Of a DNA stretch of 64,000 bases, positions 18,673-29,277 are shown one piece after another; position 1 is the stretch's first letter; each line of letters starts with the position of its first letter. Source of the DNA: an uncultured Marinicella sp. (GTDB lineage: Bacteria; Pseudomonadota; Gammaproteobacteria; Xanthomonadales; Marinicellaceae). The position numbers and the translations under genes were made by a program. The notes under the pieces are model-generated. The model did not search any database and was not told the DNA's origin. It was given only the letters and a program-made list of their open reading frames with translations. Location of the stretch: contig CANNBS010000002.1 in NCBI GenBank assembly GCA_947502925.1, positions 275,079 through 339,078 of the forward strand, written 5' to 3'.

Positions 18673-19725
18673 TTACTCGTCAAATGAGATGTGAATTTTC
18701 TTGGATTTTGGCATGGACTGGCAGCTTAAAATATAGCCTGCTTTAGTTTCCCAGTCTTCCAGCGAATAGTTGTTAATCATATCGACCTCACCGTCCAGTA
18801 ATCGGCAGCGACAGGTGGCACAGACACCGGCTCGGCAGGAATACGGCAAAGCAATACCGGCATCTTCGGCAGATTCAAGTAACGTTTTCTCACTGCCGGC
18901 TTTGAGGTTAAACTGATGCTCAATGCCATCCATGGTGACTTTAACATCGGCGTCTTTTTGGGCCGGCTTTCGGTCTGTTTTAATGGCCTGACCTTCACTT
19001 AAAAACCGCTCATTATGAATACGGCTTTTCTCAATACCCAGTGACTCTAAACAAGCACATAAGTCATCAATCATCAGCCCGGGTCCGCAGACATAATAAC
19101 CCGCCACATCAATGGGCTGAAGTATTTGCCGGTAAATTTGTGCAATTTTATCGGTATCGAAGCGACCCTGGTTAAACGGTACATCGACCTGCTGTTGGGT
19201 TAAAAAGTAATGCACGCTAAAGCGTTGACCAAAGCGGTCTTTTAAAGCCGCAATCTGAGGCTGTAACAGCACATCTTTGGCGGTTTTATTACCATAGAAC
19301 AAAATAAACTCAGCGGTATCAGTTTGTTCCAAAGCGGCATAAATCATGCCCATAATTGGAGTAATACCGGCACCGGCTGCAAAGCCCACATAGCGTTTAC
19401 CCTCCTCGGGTTTTAAGATAAAACGTCCTGTGGGTGGCAGTACCGACATTTCTGTGCCGGCTTTTTGTTGTTGTGCCCAGGTCGAAAACTGACCATCGTG
19501 AATATGCTTAATCAGTACCGACAAACGATTGGGTTGTTCAGTGGATGAACAAATTGAATAGCTGCGGCGAATCTGTTCATCATCGATGGTTTGGTTAAAC
19601 GTTAAATGCTGACCGGCGTGATGACGGTATTCGTTGTGCCATTCTTCGGGGATATCAAAATGCCAAATCACGGCATTGGGTTGTTCACTGACAGCCGCAA
19701 TCGGCAAAGTATGAAATTCAGACAT
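18673..19725 (-). CDS. paaE: Phenylacetyl-CoA epoxidase reductase subunit PaaE
   Basis: A 350-residue electron-transfer protein. The N-terminal half is a ferredoxin-NADP reductase-like FAD/NAD(P)H domain (RRSYSICSS for flavin, GFAAGAGITPIMGM for nucleotide). The C-terminal domain is a plant-type [2Fe-2S] ferredoxin with CRAGVCATCRC and a distal Cys in LSCQSMP. It passes electrons to the PaaABC di-iron epoxidase. ATG 19725 is preferred over the ATG at 19743, because it overlaps the end of paaD in coupled fashion and gives the normal N-terminus MSEFHTLPI. It is the last paa gene before arcA. Confidence 0.92.
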   Translation of the reverse strand: MSEFHTLPIAAVSEQPNAVIWHFDIPEEWHNEYRHHAGQHLTFNQTIDDEQIRRSYSICSSTEQPNRLSVLIKHIHDGQFSTWAQQQKAGTEMSVLPPTGRFILKPEEGKRYVGFAAGAGITPIMGMIYAALEQTDTAEFILFYGNKTAKDVLLQPQIAALKDRFGQRFSVHYFLTQQQVDVPFNQGRFDTDKIAQIYRQILQPIDVAGYYVCGPGLMIDDLCACLESLGIEKSRIHNERFLSEGQAIKTDRKPAQKDADVKVTMDGIEHQFNLKAGSEKTLLESAEDAGIALPYSCRAGVCATCRCRLLDGEVDMINNYSLEDWETKAGYILSCQSMPKSKKIHISFDE

Positions 19726-20203
19726 GGCATTTAAAATAATCAAAAGGTTCTAAACAGTCTTCACATCGATACAGGGCTTTACAGGCCGTTGAACCAAATT
19801 GACTGATGCAGGTGGTGTTAGTAGAGGCACATTGCGGACAGGCAATGGGCTGCCTGGTTTTTTCCTGTGGCGGTGCAATACCGTAGGCTTTTAACTGTTG
19901 TCGACCGTGTTCACTGATGCGTTTCGTGGTCCAGGCGGGTGTGCTTTTGACCTCAACCCGCACCTGTTCAAGTCCCTGTTTATTCAGTTCTGCAATAATA
20001 TCCTCCTGCATGGTGTCCATGGCCGGGCAGCCTGAATAGGTGGGTAAAATAGATACCAATACACCATCATCTTGGATACTGACATCGTATAGTACACCGA
20101 GGTCAGCAATCGAAATGACCGGAATTTCAGGGTCTTTCACCGCTTCAAGCCACTGTCTGACTTGTGCTACAGTGATGGGTTCATAAACTTCAGCCATCAC
20201 CAT
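19718..20203 (-). CDS. paaD: Phenylacetyl-CoA epoxidase accessory subunit PaaD
   Basis: A 161-residue protein with a MIP18/DUF59 domain (AVKDPEIPVISIADLGVLYDV) and a C-terminal cysteine-rich region with paired CxxC motifs (CPQC and CEDC), typical of PaaD. It is thought to help mature the iron centre of the epoxidase. Two ATGs are possible (20203 and 20197). Both overlap the end of paaC, and the second fits a TGATG junction. Confidence 0.9.
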   Translation of the reverse strand: MVMAEVYEPITVAQVRQWLEAVKDPEIPVISIADLGVLYDVSIQDDGVLVSILPTYSGCPAMDTMQEDIIAELNKQGLEQVRVEVKSTPAWTTKRISEHGRQQLKAYGIAPPQEKTRQPIACPQCASTNTTCISQFGSTACKALYRCEDCLEPFDYFKCHV

Positions 20204-20949
20204 TCACAACCGGGATAAGCACGTTGTAAGAATTGCATATCGGCCAACATATAACCCAAATGCTCTGAATGCTCACCGCGTAAACCACCGGTGGCCACCC
20301 AGCCACTTTTCGGCACCTGTAACTGACATTCATTGAGCAATTCATCCACCTGCTCTTGCCAGTGTTCTTTTAACACCGATAAATCGGGCATAATGGATTC
20401 AGCGATCAGTTGATTCAGATCGTCGTCTGTTTCAAACAGTTCCGGTGTATAGAAATACAAATCATCCAGTGCCGCCTGAATTTTTTGTTTGGCCTCATCA
20501 GTACTTAATGACAAACGCAGACACCAATCGCGACTGCGGGTTAGGTGATAACGTGTTTCTTTCAGCGCCTTGGTGGCGATTTCGGCCAGTGGCTCATATT
20601 GACTGTCCTTAAGTGCCGCGTAAAGCAACACATTAAACTGATCAAGAAAGTATTGCTTTAACGTGGTGTAGGCAAAATCACCGCGTGGCAATTCTGTCAG
20701 TAATGGGTTTTTAAAGGCATCCACATCACGCAAAAATGCCAAATCATCCGCGCTGACATCACGGTCAGAAATTTCCGCCGCTTGTTCATACAATAATTTG
20801 GCATGACCCAATAAATCCAAGGCCACATTGGTCAGGGCAATGTCTTCTTCAAGAAACGGCCCGTGTCCACACCATTCAGCAAGTCGCTGGGACTGTGTTA
20901 AAGCGGTGTCAGCCAGGCGCAACAAATAATGTTCAAGTGCTTTGTTCAT
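20197..20949 (-). CDS. paaC: Phenylacetyl-CoA epoxidase structural subunit PaaC
   Basis: A 250-residue ferritin-like protein. The N-terminal LLRLADTALTQSQRLAEW and EEDIALTNVALDLLGHA match PaaC, the non-catalytic partner of PaaA in the epoxidase core. YHLTRSRDWCLRLS lies in the third helix. It starts 15 bp after the paaB stop and overlaps paaD. Confidence 0.92.
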   Translation of the reverse strand: MNKALEHYLLRLADTALTQSQRLAEWCGHGPFLEEDIALTNVALDLLGHAKLLYEQAAEISDRDVSADDLAFLRDVDAFKNPLLTELPRGDFAYTTLKQYFLDQFNVLLYAALKDSQYEPLAEIATKALKETRYHLTRSRDWCLRLSLSTDEAKQKIQAALDDLYFYTPELFETDDDLNQLIAESIMPDLSVLKEHWQEQVDELLNECQLQVPKSGWVATGGLRGEHSEHLGYMLADMQFLQRAYPGCEW

Positions 20950-20964
20950 GACATATTACCCACT

Positions 20965-21237
20965 TCACATATTATCCACTTCTTTGTCCAACGGATAAAA
21001 CGTTGGATGACGATAAATTTTATCCGCTGCCGGGTCAAACCAGGGTTCTGATTGTTCCGGATTCGAGGCACTGATATGCGCCGCTTCCACCACCCAAATA
21101 CTAACACCCTCTTCCCGTCGGGTATAGACATCTCGAGCGTTTTGTAACGCCATTTGTGCATCCGCGGCGTGTAGCGAACCCACATGACGGTGGTTTAATC
21201 CGGATTTTGCCCGGATAAAAATTTCATAAAGTTTCAT
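20965..21237 (-). CDS. paaB: Phenylacetyl-CoA epoxidase subunit PaaB
   Basis: A 90-residue protein. It begins [20 protein letters not shown], shows [16 protein letters not shown], and ends near [11 protein letters not shown], closely following the family. PaaB is needed for assembly of the PaaABCE epoxidase. Its start overlaps the paaA stop by 4 bp (ATGA). Confidence 0.92.
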   Translation of the reverse strand: MKLYEIFIRAKSGLNHRHVGSLHAADAQMALQNARDVYTRREEGVSIWVVEAAHISASNPEQSEPWFDPAADKIYRHPTFYPLDKEVDNM

Positions 21238-22202
21238 GCGGCATCCTGTTGATTTTGTTGGTAAACATCAGCGGCTTTTCGCACCCATTGACCTTCATCA
21301 TGGGCGTTTTGCCTCGCTGCCAGCCGTTCTTTGTTACAAGGCCCATTGCCCTTAATCACATTTATAAATTCATCCCAGTCGATTTCACCAAAATCATAAT
21401 GCCCGGTTTCTTCATTCCACTTTAAATCTTCATCCGGAATGGTTAAACCTAAATGTTCAGCCTGAGGCACAGTGACATCAACAAACTTCTGTCTTAAATC
21501 GTCATTACTAAATCGCTTTATTTTCCATTTCATGGATTGTGCAGAATGCTTGGAATCCTTATCACTGGGACCAAACATCATTAAAGCCGGCCACCAGGTT
21601 CGGTTTAAGGCATCTTGCGCCATTTTCTTTTGCGCTTCACTGCCACGTGCTAAAACCGTCATAATGTCGTAACCCTGACGCTGGTGAAAACTTTCTTCTT
21701 TACAAATACGAATCATGGATCGGGCATAGGGACCGTATGAAGCCCGGCACAAGGGCACCTGATTCATAATGGCCGCACCATCCACCAGCCAACCGATGGC
21801 ACCCATATCTGCCCAGCTGGGTGTCGGATAATTAAATATACTGGAGTATTTGGCTTCACCGCTTAACAACTGACGGGTCATTTCCTCTCGGGTGATGCCT
21901 AAGGTTTCTGTGGCTGAATAAATATAAAGCCCATGCCCGGCTTCGTCCTGTACTTTAGCCAGTAGAATCATTTTGCGCTTTAAGGTCGGCGCCCGGGTAA
22001 TCCAGTTACCTTCGGGTAATTGCCCGACAATCTCCGAATGGGCATGTTGTGACATCTGCCGGATCAGGGTTTTACGGTAAGCTTCGGGCATCCAGTCCCG
22101 CGGCTCAATCTTTTCTTCGTTGTCGATGCGTTTTTGAAACGCTTTTAACAAAGCTTCCGGTTCCGGACCGCCTTTGGCATCTTGTAAACCTTGTGAATAC
22201 AT
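21234..22202 (-). CDS. paaA: Phenylacetyl-CoA 1,2-epoxidase catalytic subunit PaaA
   Basis: A 322-residue ferritin-like di-iron monooxygenase subunit. Iron ligands come from motifs such as [13 protein letters not shown] and [12 protein letters not shown], and SHSEIVG-type residues lie in the first helices ([15 protein letters not shown]). It epoxidises the aromatic ring of phenylacetyl-CoA. It begins the paaABCDE block, 55 bp after paaJ, and that gap shows no clear terminator. Confidence 0.94.
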   Translation of the reverse strand: MYSQGLQDAKGGPEPEALLKAFQKRIDNEEKIEPRDWMPEAYRKTLIRQMSQHAHSEIVGQLPEGNWITRAPTLKRKMILLAKVQDEAGHGLYIYSATETLGITREEMTRQLLSGEAKYSSIFNYPTPSWADMGAIGWLVDGAAIMNQVPLCRASYGPYARSMIRICKEESFHQRQGYDIMTVLARGSEAQKKMAQDALNRTWWPALMMFGPSDKDSKHSAQSMKWKIKRFSNDDLRQKFVDVTVPQAEHLGLTIPDEDLKWNEETGHYDFGEIDWDEFINVIKGNGPCNKERLAARQNAHDEGQWVRKAADVYQQNQQDAA

Positions 22203-22257
22203 ACGATTTTAGTGTTTTAAATGAATAGATTTATTTTAACAGAATGATGGTGTATTT

Positions 22258-23469
22258 TCAGTCAATCACGCTTTCAAGTAGCATGGCCATGCCCTGCCCG
22301 ACACCAATGCATAATGTGACCAGCGCATATCGGCCTTTTTGTTTATTAAGCTGTCTGGCTGCTGTCAGCGCCAGACGTGCACCACTCATGCCCAATGGAT
22401 GTCCCAGGGCAATGGCCCCGCCATTGGGGTTAACTCGCGGATCATCATCAGCCACACCCAGCGCTCGTAATACGGCCAATGATTGGGCAGCAAAGGCTTC
22501 ATTGAGTTCAATCACATCCATATCATCTATGGTTAATCCGTGGGCTTTGAGTAGTTTTTCACTGGCCGGCACCGGACCGATGCCCATCACCCGGGGTTCA
22601 ACACCGGCCGTTCGCGCGCCACAAATTTTAACCAAAGGCTTTAAACCGTACGCTTTAACAGCGCTTTCTGATGCCACCAACAAAGCCGCGGCACCATCAT
22701 TGACACCGGATGCATTACCGGCAGTAATACAACCGTTTTCTTTAAACGGCGTGCGTAGTTTCGCTAATTTGTCTAATTGCGTGTCACTTCTGGGATGTTC
22801 ATCCTGATCAACAATCTTATCCTCACCTTTGCGCTGTGGAATACTAACAGGCACGATTTCTTTTTCGTAAAAACCCGTCTGTTGGGCGCGATGAGTTTTT
22901 TGTTGGCTGTTATAGGCAAACAAATCCTGATCTTCACGACTGATATTGTAATCTTCGGCCACATTCTCAGCGGTTTCCGGCATCGACTCGGTACCGTATT
23001 GCTGTTGTAATTTCGGATTAACAAAACGCCAGCCAATGGTGGTGTCATAGACTTCAGGTTGTCGCGAGAATGCCTGTTCAGGCTTGGCCATCACCCACGG
23101 GGCCCGCGACATGGATTCCACCCCGCCGGCAATAATGACTTCGGCATCACCACAGGCAATTGTGCGTGCCGCCATGGCCACCGCATCCAATCCCGAAGCA
23201 CATAAACGATTCACCGTGACGCCGGGCACGGTCGGAGGCAATCCTGCCAGTAACGCCGACATTTTCGCCACATTGCGGTTATCTTCGCCCGCCTGATTGG
23301 CACAGCCGGCTATCACATCATCGATGTTCTCTTTAGGTAGTTCAGGATTATTATTCAGTACGGTTTTAATCACATGTGCCAACATATCATCGGGCCGAAC
23401 AGATGCCAAAGCACCACCAAAACGACCAATCGGCGTTCGAATACCGTCACATAAATAAACGGGTGTCAT
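22258..23469 (-). CDS. paaJ: 3-oxoadipyl-CoA / 3-oxo-5,6-dehydrosuberyl-CoA thiolase PaaJ
   Basis: A 403-residue thiolase. The acyl-accepting Cys lies in NRLCASGLDAV, the His in GGAIALGHPLGMSGAR and the second Cys in TLCIGVGQG. The start MTPVYLCDGIRTPIGRFGG is typical of the PcaF/PaaJ subgroup. In this setting it catalyses the two thiolytic steps of phenylacetyl-CoA degradation, giving acetyl-CoA and succinyl-CoA. It overlaps paaH by 4 bp. Confidence 0.92.
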   Translation of the reverse strand: MTPVYLCDGIRTPIGRFGGALASVRPDDMLAHVIKTVLNNNPELPKENIDDVIAGCANQAGEDNRNVAKMSALLAGLPPTVPGVTVNRLCASGLDAVAMAARTIACGDAEVIIAGGVESMSRAPWVMAKPEQAFSRQPEVYDTTIGWRFVNPKLQQQYGTESMPETAENVAEDYNISREDQDLFAYNSQQKTHRAQQTGFYEKEIVPVSIPQRKGEDKIVDQDEHPRSDTQLDKLAKLRTPFKENGCITAGNASGVNDGAAALLVASESAVKAYGLKPLVKICGARTAGVEPRVMGIGPVPASEKLLKAHGLTIDDMDVIELNEAFAAQSLAVLRALGVADDDPRVNPNGGAIALGHPLGMSGARLALTAARQLNKQKGRYALVTLCIGVGQGMAMLLESVID

Positions 23470-24935
23470 AATCGTCTCCTGATATAGGGTGATAATCGAT
23501 AACGGTCATCACCAAACCAATCATACAATTCAGTTAAAACCGAAGCCGGATTTTGCCAGCCGATGTGGCTGGCGTATTCAATCAGTCCTTGGGGGTAATT
23601 GGTGCCATATTGCATCGCCAAATCAATATCCTGCTTCGATGCCACGCCATTAAACACCGCATCAGCGGCTTCATTAATTAACATGGAAATCACCCGGGCA
23701 TTAATCATACCGGGTGAATCATCGGTCACCAGCACCTGTTTTTCAATGTGCTGGAATAAAGCAATGATGTGGTTTTTGTCCAATTCGCTCACTTGCGCAC
23801 TGAAACAAATATTCACCGCTTTGGACTGTTTGTAATCAAAAGACCAATCCACCAAACACACCGGCTTATCAAGTTGTTGCGCCAGGGTTTCAGCGCGGTG
23901 GCCTACTGTCTGAAACAAAATTGTATCGCCCACCTGATTCAGCGAGCCTGTTTTTATGGAACACACCGATTGTAGGGTTGACAACAGCTGTTCAAAGGGG
24001 TGATTCGATTCACTTAACTGTATCTGTGACGGGGTTTGTTTCTGAGACGACTCATAACATAAAGAATCATCGTCATCTGGTTGATTATAATTATAAAATC
24101 CTTGTCCTGATTTACGCCCCAATAAACCGGCGGCCACCATTTCAGACTGCAATAAGGACGGCCGATAACGCGGGTCATTAAACATCGCCTGATAAACTGT
24201 CTGACTGACCTGGTAATTAACATCGATGCCAATTAAATCCATCAGCGTAAAAGGCCCCATGCGAAAACCAGCGGCATCTTTTAAAGCTGCATCAATGTGA
24301 TGCACATCAGCCAATTGTTCTTGCTTAATTTTTAAGGCCTCACCATAAAAAGGCCGGGCCACTCGATTAACAATAAAACCGGGGGTTGATTGCGCATGGG
24401 CTGCGACTTTGCCCCAGCCGGTGACTAATTCAACAGCCTGATCAAGCACCGCCTGATTGGTTTTTAAACCGGCAATCACTTCCACCAGTTTCATAATGGG
24501 GGCCGGATTAAAAAAATGCAGCCCAAGCATGCGCTCGGGATGTTGTAAGCAGGCGGCAATGGCGGTGATAGAAATGGATGAAGTGTTAGAAGCCAGCAGC
24601 GTGTCTTCTGTGCATATGTCTTCTAATTGTTTAAATATGTCCTGTTTAACCGACAGTTTTTCCACCACAGCTTCGATCACCAAATCACAGTCATGTAATT
24701 CAGTGAGCTTATCAACCGCTGTGATGTTAGTTAAAACCGCCTGTTTATCCGCATCTTTAATTTTGCCTTTGGCTATGCGTTTGTCGAGCCTTAATGACAA
24801 TCCCTCAATGGCCGCAGTAACAGCTGATGTATCAATGTCATATAGCTTAACCCGGCATTGGTGGGCGGCAGCCACTTCAGCAATGCCGATGCCCATGGTG
24901 CCGGCGCCGATAACAGCCATGTTAGAAATCATCAT
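23466..24935 (-). CDS. paaH: 3-hydroxyadipyl-CoA dehydrogenase PaaH
   Basis: A 489-residue NAD-dependent 3-hydroxyacyl-CoA dehydrogenase. The Rossmann motif MAVIGAGTMGIGIAEVAA is at the N-terminus, SNTSSISIT and LGLHFFNPAPIMKLVE contain catalytic residues, and a second dehydrogenase C-terminal domain follows near 390-480. The length and double C-terminal domain fit PaaH. It starts in the overlapping TAATG of paaG. Confidence 0.92.
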   Translation of the reverse strand: MMISNMAVIGAGTMGIGIAEVAAAHQCRVKLYDIDTSAVTAAIEGLSLRLDKRIAKGKIKDADKQAVLTNITAVDKLTELHDCDLVIEAVVEKLSVKQDIFKQLEDICTEDTLLASNTSSISITAIAACLQHPERMLGLHFFNPAPIMKLVEVIAGLKTNQAVLDQAVELVTGWGKVAAHAQSTPGFIVNRVARPFYGEALKIKQEQLADVHHIDAALKDAAGFRMGPFTLMDLIGIDVNYQVSQTVYQAMFNDPRYRPSLLQSEMVAAGLLGRKSGQGFYNYNQPDDDDSLCYESSQKQTPSQIQLSESNHPFEQLLSTLQSVCSIKTGSLNQVGDTILFQTVGHRAETLAQQLDKPVCLVDWSFDYKQSKAVNICFSAQVSELDKNHIIALFQHIEKQVLVTDDSPGMINARVISMLINEAADAVFNGVASKQDIDLAMQYGTNYPQGLIEYASHIGWQNPASVLTELYDWFGDDRYRLSPYIRRRL

Positions 24936-25738
24936 TAATGTCCTTTGAATTGCGGTTTTCTTTTTTCATTAAAGGCAGCCACACCCTCTTTAAAATCATG
25001 GCTGAGACCGCACAGACGTTGCGCATTCCGTTCCCGCTCAAGGTGACTGTCAAAGTCGTTTTGTTGAGATTCATCCATCAAGGCCTTAATGTGAGTCAGG
25101 GCTTTGGTGGGTCGTTTGGCCAGTTCTTCAATGCGCGCTTCCACCCAGTCATCAAAAGCCTCATCACGCACGGCCGCATAAATCATGCCCCAGTTTTCGG
25201 CTTGTTCGGCATCCACCGGTGTTGCCAGCATGGCGATGGCTTTGGCTCGCGCCATTCCCACCAGTTTAGGTAATACCCAGGTACCATTACAATCAGGAAT
25301 TAAGCCGATTGAGGAAAAAGACTGAATAAACCGGGCTGACTGCTTGGCCACCACGATATCACAGTTTAAGGCCAGGTTCGCACCCGCCCCTGCAGCCACG
25401 CCATTAACAGCGCAAATAATCGGCGCTTTAATGCGTTTTAATAACCGAATGGTGCGATTAAAGCCCTGATCCAGGGTATCACCTAAATCAAGCACCTGAT
25501 CGTTATCAGATTGACGCTCGCCTAAATCCTGGCCGGCACAAAAACCACGGCCACGACCGCTTATCAAGACACAACGTATATCATCTCTCTGCACAATTTC
25601 GGTTAATACCGCCTGTAATTCATGATGCATTATTGCATTGAACGCGTTTAATTTATCGGGGCGATTTAAATATATCCGCGCCACAGAATCTTCCACAGAC
25701 AAATCTATGGTGTTTAAACTATCTAAAGTATCAGTCAT
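24935..25738 (-). CDS. paaG: Ring-1,2-epoxyphenylacetyl-CoA isomerase PaaG
   Basis: A 267-residue crotonase-fold enzyme. The oxyanion-hole motifs are GRGFCAGQDLGER and NGVAAGAGANLALNCD. FCAGQDL with a downstream Asp and no second Glu fits PaaG-type isomerases better than hydratases. It turns the ring epoxide into oxepin-CoA. It is the first gene of the paa block, with 94 bp of upstream DNA to the FHA gene. That leader holds the palindrome GTGATCAC (25759-25766), but I could not recognise a PaaX or PaaR site. Confidence 0.88.
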   Translation of the reverse strand: MTDTLDSLNTIDLSVEDSVARIYLNRPDKLNAFNAIMHHELQAVLTEIVQRDDIRCVLISGRGRGFCAGQDLGERQSDNDQVLDLGDTLDQGFNRTIRLLKRIKAPIICAVNGVAAGAGANLALNCDIVVAKQSARFIQSFSSIGLIPDCNGTWVLPKLVGMARAKAIAMLATPVDAEQAENWGMIYAAVRDEAFDDWVEARIEELAKRPTKALTHIKALMDESQQNDFDSHLERERNAQRLCGLSHDFKEGVAAFNEKRKPQFKGH

Positions 25739-25832
25739 ATATTTATGTTTGCTGAGACGTGATCACACAGTATGTCACGCCACCAACAAAAATTGATTGA
25801 ACTTAGCCGCATAACCATGCGACGCTTTGAAA

Positions 25833-26642
25833 TTATTTTAACAGGCCATCTAAATAGCCAAAATACCAGGCTGCAGCCGCTGCACCACCCAATATCACCA
25901 GTGTTACCAGCCATTTAACGGCACCACTGCCTGAAGCGGATTGGCCATCATTTTTGCTGACTGGTTTTGATTTTGGTTTTGGCTTTTTACCATCCTGATC
26001 TAAGGTGGGATCACCCATACCCGGCGTTTGCACCAGAAAACGAATGTTATCAATACGAATTTCATCACCCACTTGTAACTCTTTGGAATCAATTTTTTCA
26101 CCATTGACATAGGTACCATTAGATGACTCTAAATCCTTAATCACTAGACCGGTGGCATCGGCATCAATTTGCATATGTCGTCGTGAAACACCTTCAGCAT
26201 TAACACAAATATGGCAATCGGAATGACGGCCAATGGTGGTGGTGCCGCGTAAGGGATAGGTTTTACCAAAATAAGCACCGGACACACCGCGTAAAATAAA
26301 CTGCGGTAAAGCCATGCGTATCCGGGTTTTACCATCATCGTCATCATCAGTCGCTTGAGTAGCTGAATCCAGTAATTTCATATGAACCTGAGACGCAATC
26401 AACAAATCACCGGCACGAACTTCTTTATCATCCTTGACCAGTTTGCCATTAATCGAAACCAGACTGGCCTCATTCGGTATCGACACCGAGTAATCAGAGC
26501 CCTTTACCGTGAGCGTCACATGGACATCAGCCAAGCCTTTATCTTCGATGGTGATATCAGCAGCATTATCGCCACCAATGGTGTATTGCCCGTTTTCCAA
26601 CATAACGTCGGGGTGTTCGCCGTGCGGGAAGTGCAGTTTCAT
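25833..26642 (-). CDS. Tandem FHA-domain protein with C-terminal membrane anchor
   Basis: A 269-residue protein. A divergent FHA domain occupies about residues 1-95. A canonical one lies at about 118-205 with TIGRHSDCHICV, SRRHMQI and SSNGTYVNGEKI, the phosphothreonine-binding loops. A Lys/Pro-rich linker leads to a single membrane helix (about 243-262, WLVTLVILGGAAAAAWYFGYL). It starts with the first FHA fold and has no signal peptide, so the FHA domains should face the cytoplasm. FHA proteins read Ser/Thr phosphorylation, but no kinase or phosphatase gene is nearby. It is downstream of serS by about 65 bp on the same strand. Partner and function are unknown. Confidence 0.85.
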   Translation of the reverse strand: MKLHFPHGEHPDVMLENGQYTIGGDNAADITIEDKGLADVHVTLTVKGSDYSVSIPNEASLVSINGKLVKDDKEVRAGDLLIASQVHMKLLDSATQATDDDDDGKTRIRMALPQFILRGVSGAYFGKTYPLRGTTTIGRHSDCHICVNAEGVSRRHMQIDADATGLVIKDLESSNGTYVNGEKIDSKELQVGDEIRIDNIRFLVQTPGMGDPTLDQDGKKPKPKSKPVSKNDGQSASGSGAVKWLVTLVILGGAAAAAWYFGYLDGLLK

Positions 26643-26707
26643 AATGGTATTCCGTTTAAGTCGATATTTATTATAAGCAAATCAAAGAGCTCAAGCAACA
26701 ATTGCAA

Positions 26708-27997
<1,290 letters not shown>

Positions 27998-28070
27998 TTA
28001 GTAAGCCGGCTATTTTAGCTTAGTTAAGCAGCCATGAGAAGTCTGTTTACAGCAGGAAAAGTTGGCCAAT

Positions 28071-28742
28071 CTATTGGTTCAAGTTGTTTTTAAGCCAGGC
28101 CTGATGAGATTGTTGTTCTTCAGCCGAAGGCTCGACAGTTACTAAAGGCGGTAAATCATCTAAATTAAATTTAAGCAACTCACCATCGTCTTGCTGCGCC
28201 GATAAATCCAGTTTGGTTTGGCCGCCGGTCATGGCCAAATAAACCTGCGCCAGTATCTGCGCATCTAATAAGGCACCGTGAAGAGTTCGATGGGCATTAT
28301 TAATACCATAACGTTTGCATAGGGCATCGAGGTTATTGCGGGCACCGGGGTATTTTTGTTTGGCGATAACAAGACTATCCACGATATCAGAAACCTGTTC
28401 AAGTTGTTGCCCGTAACCGCACAGCTTCAGCTCATTATTTAAGAATTTCACATCAAAAGGCGCATTGTGCATCACCAGAACAGCACCCTCGATAAAAGTC
28501 ATAAAATCAGTCATGACCTCTTCAAATCTGGGTTTATCCTGTAAAAATTCATTGGTGATACCATGCACTTCCAACGCCCCTTGCTCAACAGCAAATTCAG
28601 GATTCAGGTATTGATGGTAGGTTTCATCGGTTAATTGTCGGTTTTGCAGCACCACCGCTCCGATTTCAATCACCCGATGACCGGCTTCAGGTTTTAATCC
28701 GGTGGTCTCGGTGTCTAGCATAATGAGGCGTTTATCTGTCAT
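28071..28742 (-). CDS. dnaQ: DNA polymerase III epsilon subunit (proofreading exonuclease)
   Basis: A 223-residue DEDDh exonuclease. ExoI is MLDTETTGL, ExoII lies around HNAPFDVKFLNNEL and ExoIII is HGALLDAQILAQVYL. The C-terminus is the polymerase-alpha binding tail. Its start overlaps the rnhA stop by 4 bp, the usual rnhA-dnaQ neighbour pair, but here both genes are on the same strand instead of divergent as in E. coli. Confidence 0.94.
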   Translation of the reverse strand: MTDKRLIMLDTETTGLKPEAGHRVIEIGAVVLQNRQLTDETYHQYLNPEFAVEQGALEVHGITNEFLQDKPRFEEVMTDFMTFIEGAVLVMHNAPFDVKFLNNELKLCGYGQQLEQVSDIVDSLVIAKQKYPGARNNLDALCKRYGINNAHRTLHGALLDAQILAQVYLAMTGGQTKLDLSAQQDDGELLKFNLDDLPPLVTVEPSAEEQQSHQAWLKNNLNQ

Positions 28743-29188
28743 AGTTGTTCTTCTTTTTGATGTTTGATGGCTTGTAATCTGGCCGCTTCATCGACCCGTT
28801 CATTGAATTCATGGCCTGCATGCGCCTTGACCCAATGCCAGTTAATGTGATGCTGCTGACACAGTTCATCCAACTGCTGCCATAAATCGGCATTTTTAAC
28901 GGCTTTATTTTGGCTGTTACGCCAGCCGTTACGCCGCCAGTTATTAATCCAGCGGGTGGCACCGTCCATAACATATTTGGAATCTGTATATAACTGAATA
29001 TCACAGGCTTGTCGCAGACCGGCCAGGGCTTTAATCACTGCCATTAACTCCATGCGGTTGTTGGTGGTGCTGTCATCGCCACCGCTGATCAGTTTTTCAT
29101 GGCCGTTATATTGTAACAAGGCGGCCCAGCCACCAGGCCCCGGATTACCCAAACAGGAACCATCGGTATAAAGGGTGATTTTTTTCAT
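28739..29188 (-). CDS. rnhA: Ribonuclease HI
   Basis: A 149-residue RNase H. Catalytic acidic residues lie in YTDGSCLGNPGPGG (Asp), NNRMELMAVIKAL (Glu), YTDSKYVMDG (Asp) and NERVDEAAR (Asp), with the active-site His in HAGHEFN. The frame extends 12 codons upstream to 29224, but the ATG at 29188 gives the conserved start MKKITLYTDGS. It removes RNA from RNA-DNA hybrids. It is divergent from gloB. Confidence 0.94.
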   Translation of the reverse strand: MKKITLYTDGSCLGNPGPGGWAALLQYNGHEKLISGGDDSTTNNRMELMAVIKALAGLRQACDIQLYTDSKYVMDGATRWINNWRRNGWRNSQNKAVKNADLWQQLDELCQQHHINWHWVKAHAGHEFNERVDEAARLQAIKHQKEEQL

Positions 29189-29277
29189 TGATGAACTCAA
29201 AACAACAATCTCTGCAACTTGCAAGCGGATAAATTAATCGGCATGATATTAATGGTTTAAAAAAATCAAATCATAAC

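Noticed and set aside
22244-22807. Plus-strand 187-codon frame
   Set aside because: Lies antisense to paaJ, a full-length thiolase with all active-site residues; the frame has no recognisable domain.
25759-25766. CRP-type site in the paaG leader (GTGATCAC)
   Set aside because: Only the 8-bp core is present; the TGTGA-N6-TCACA spacing is not met.
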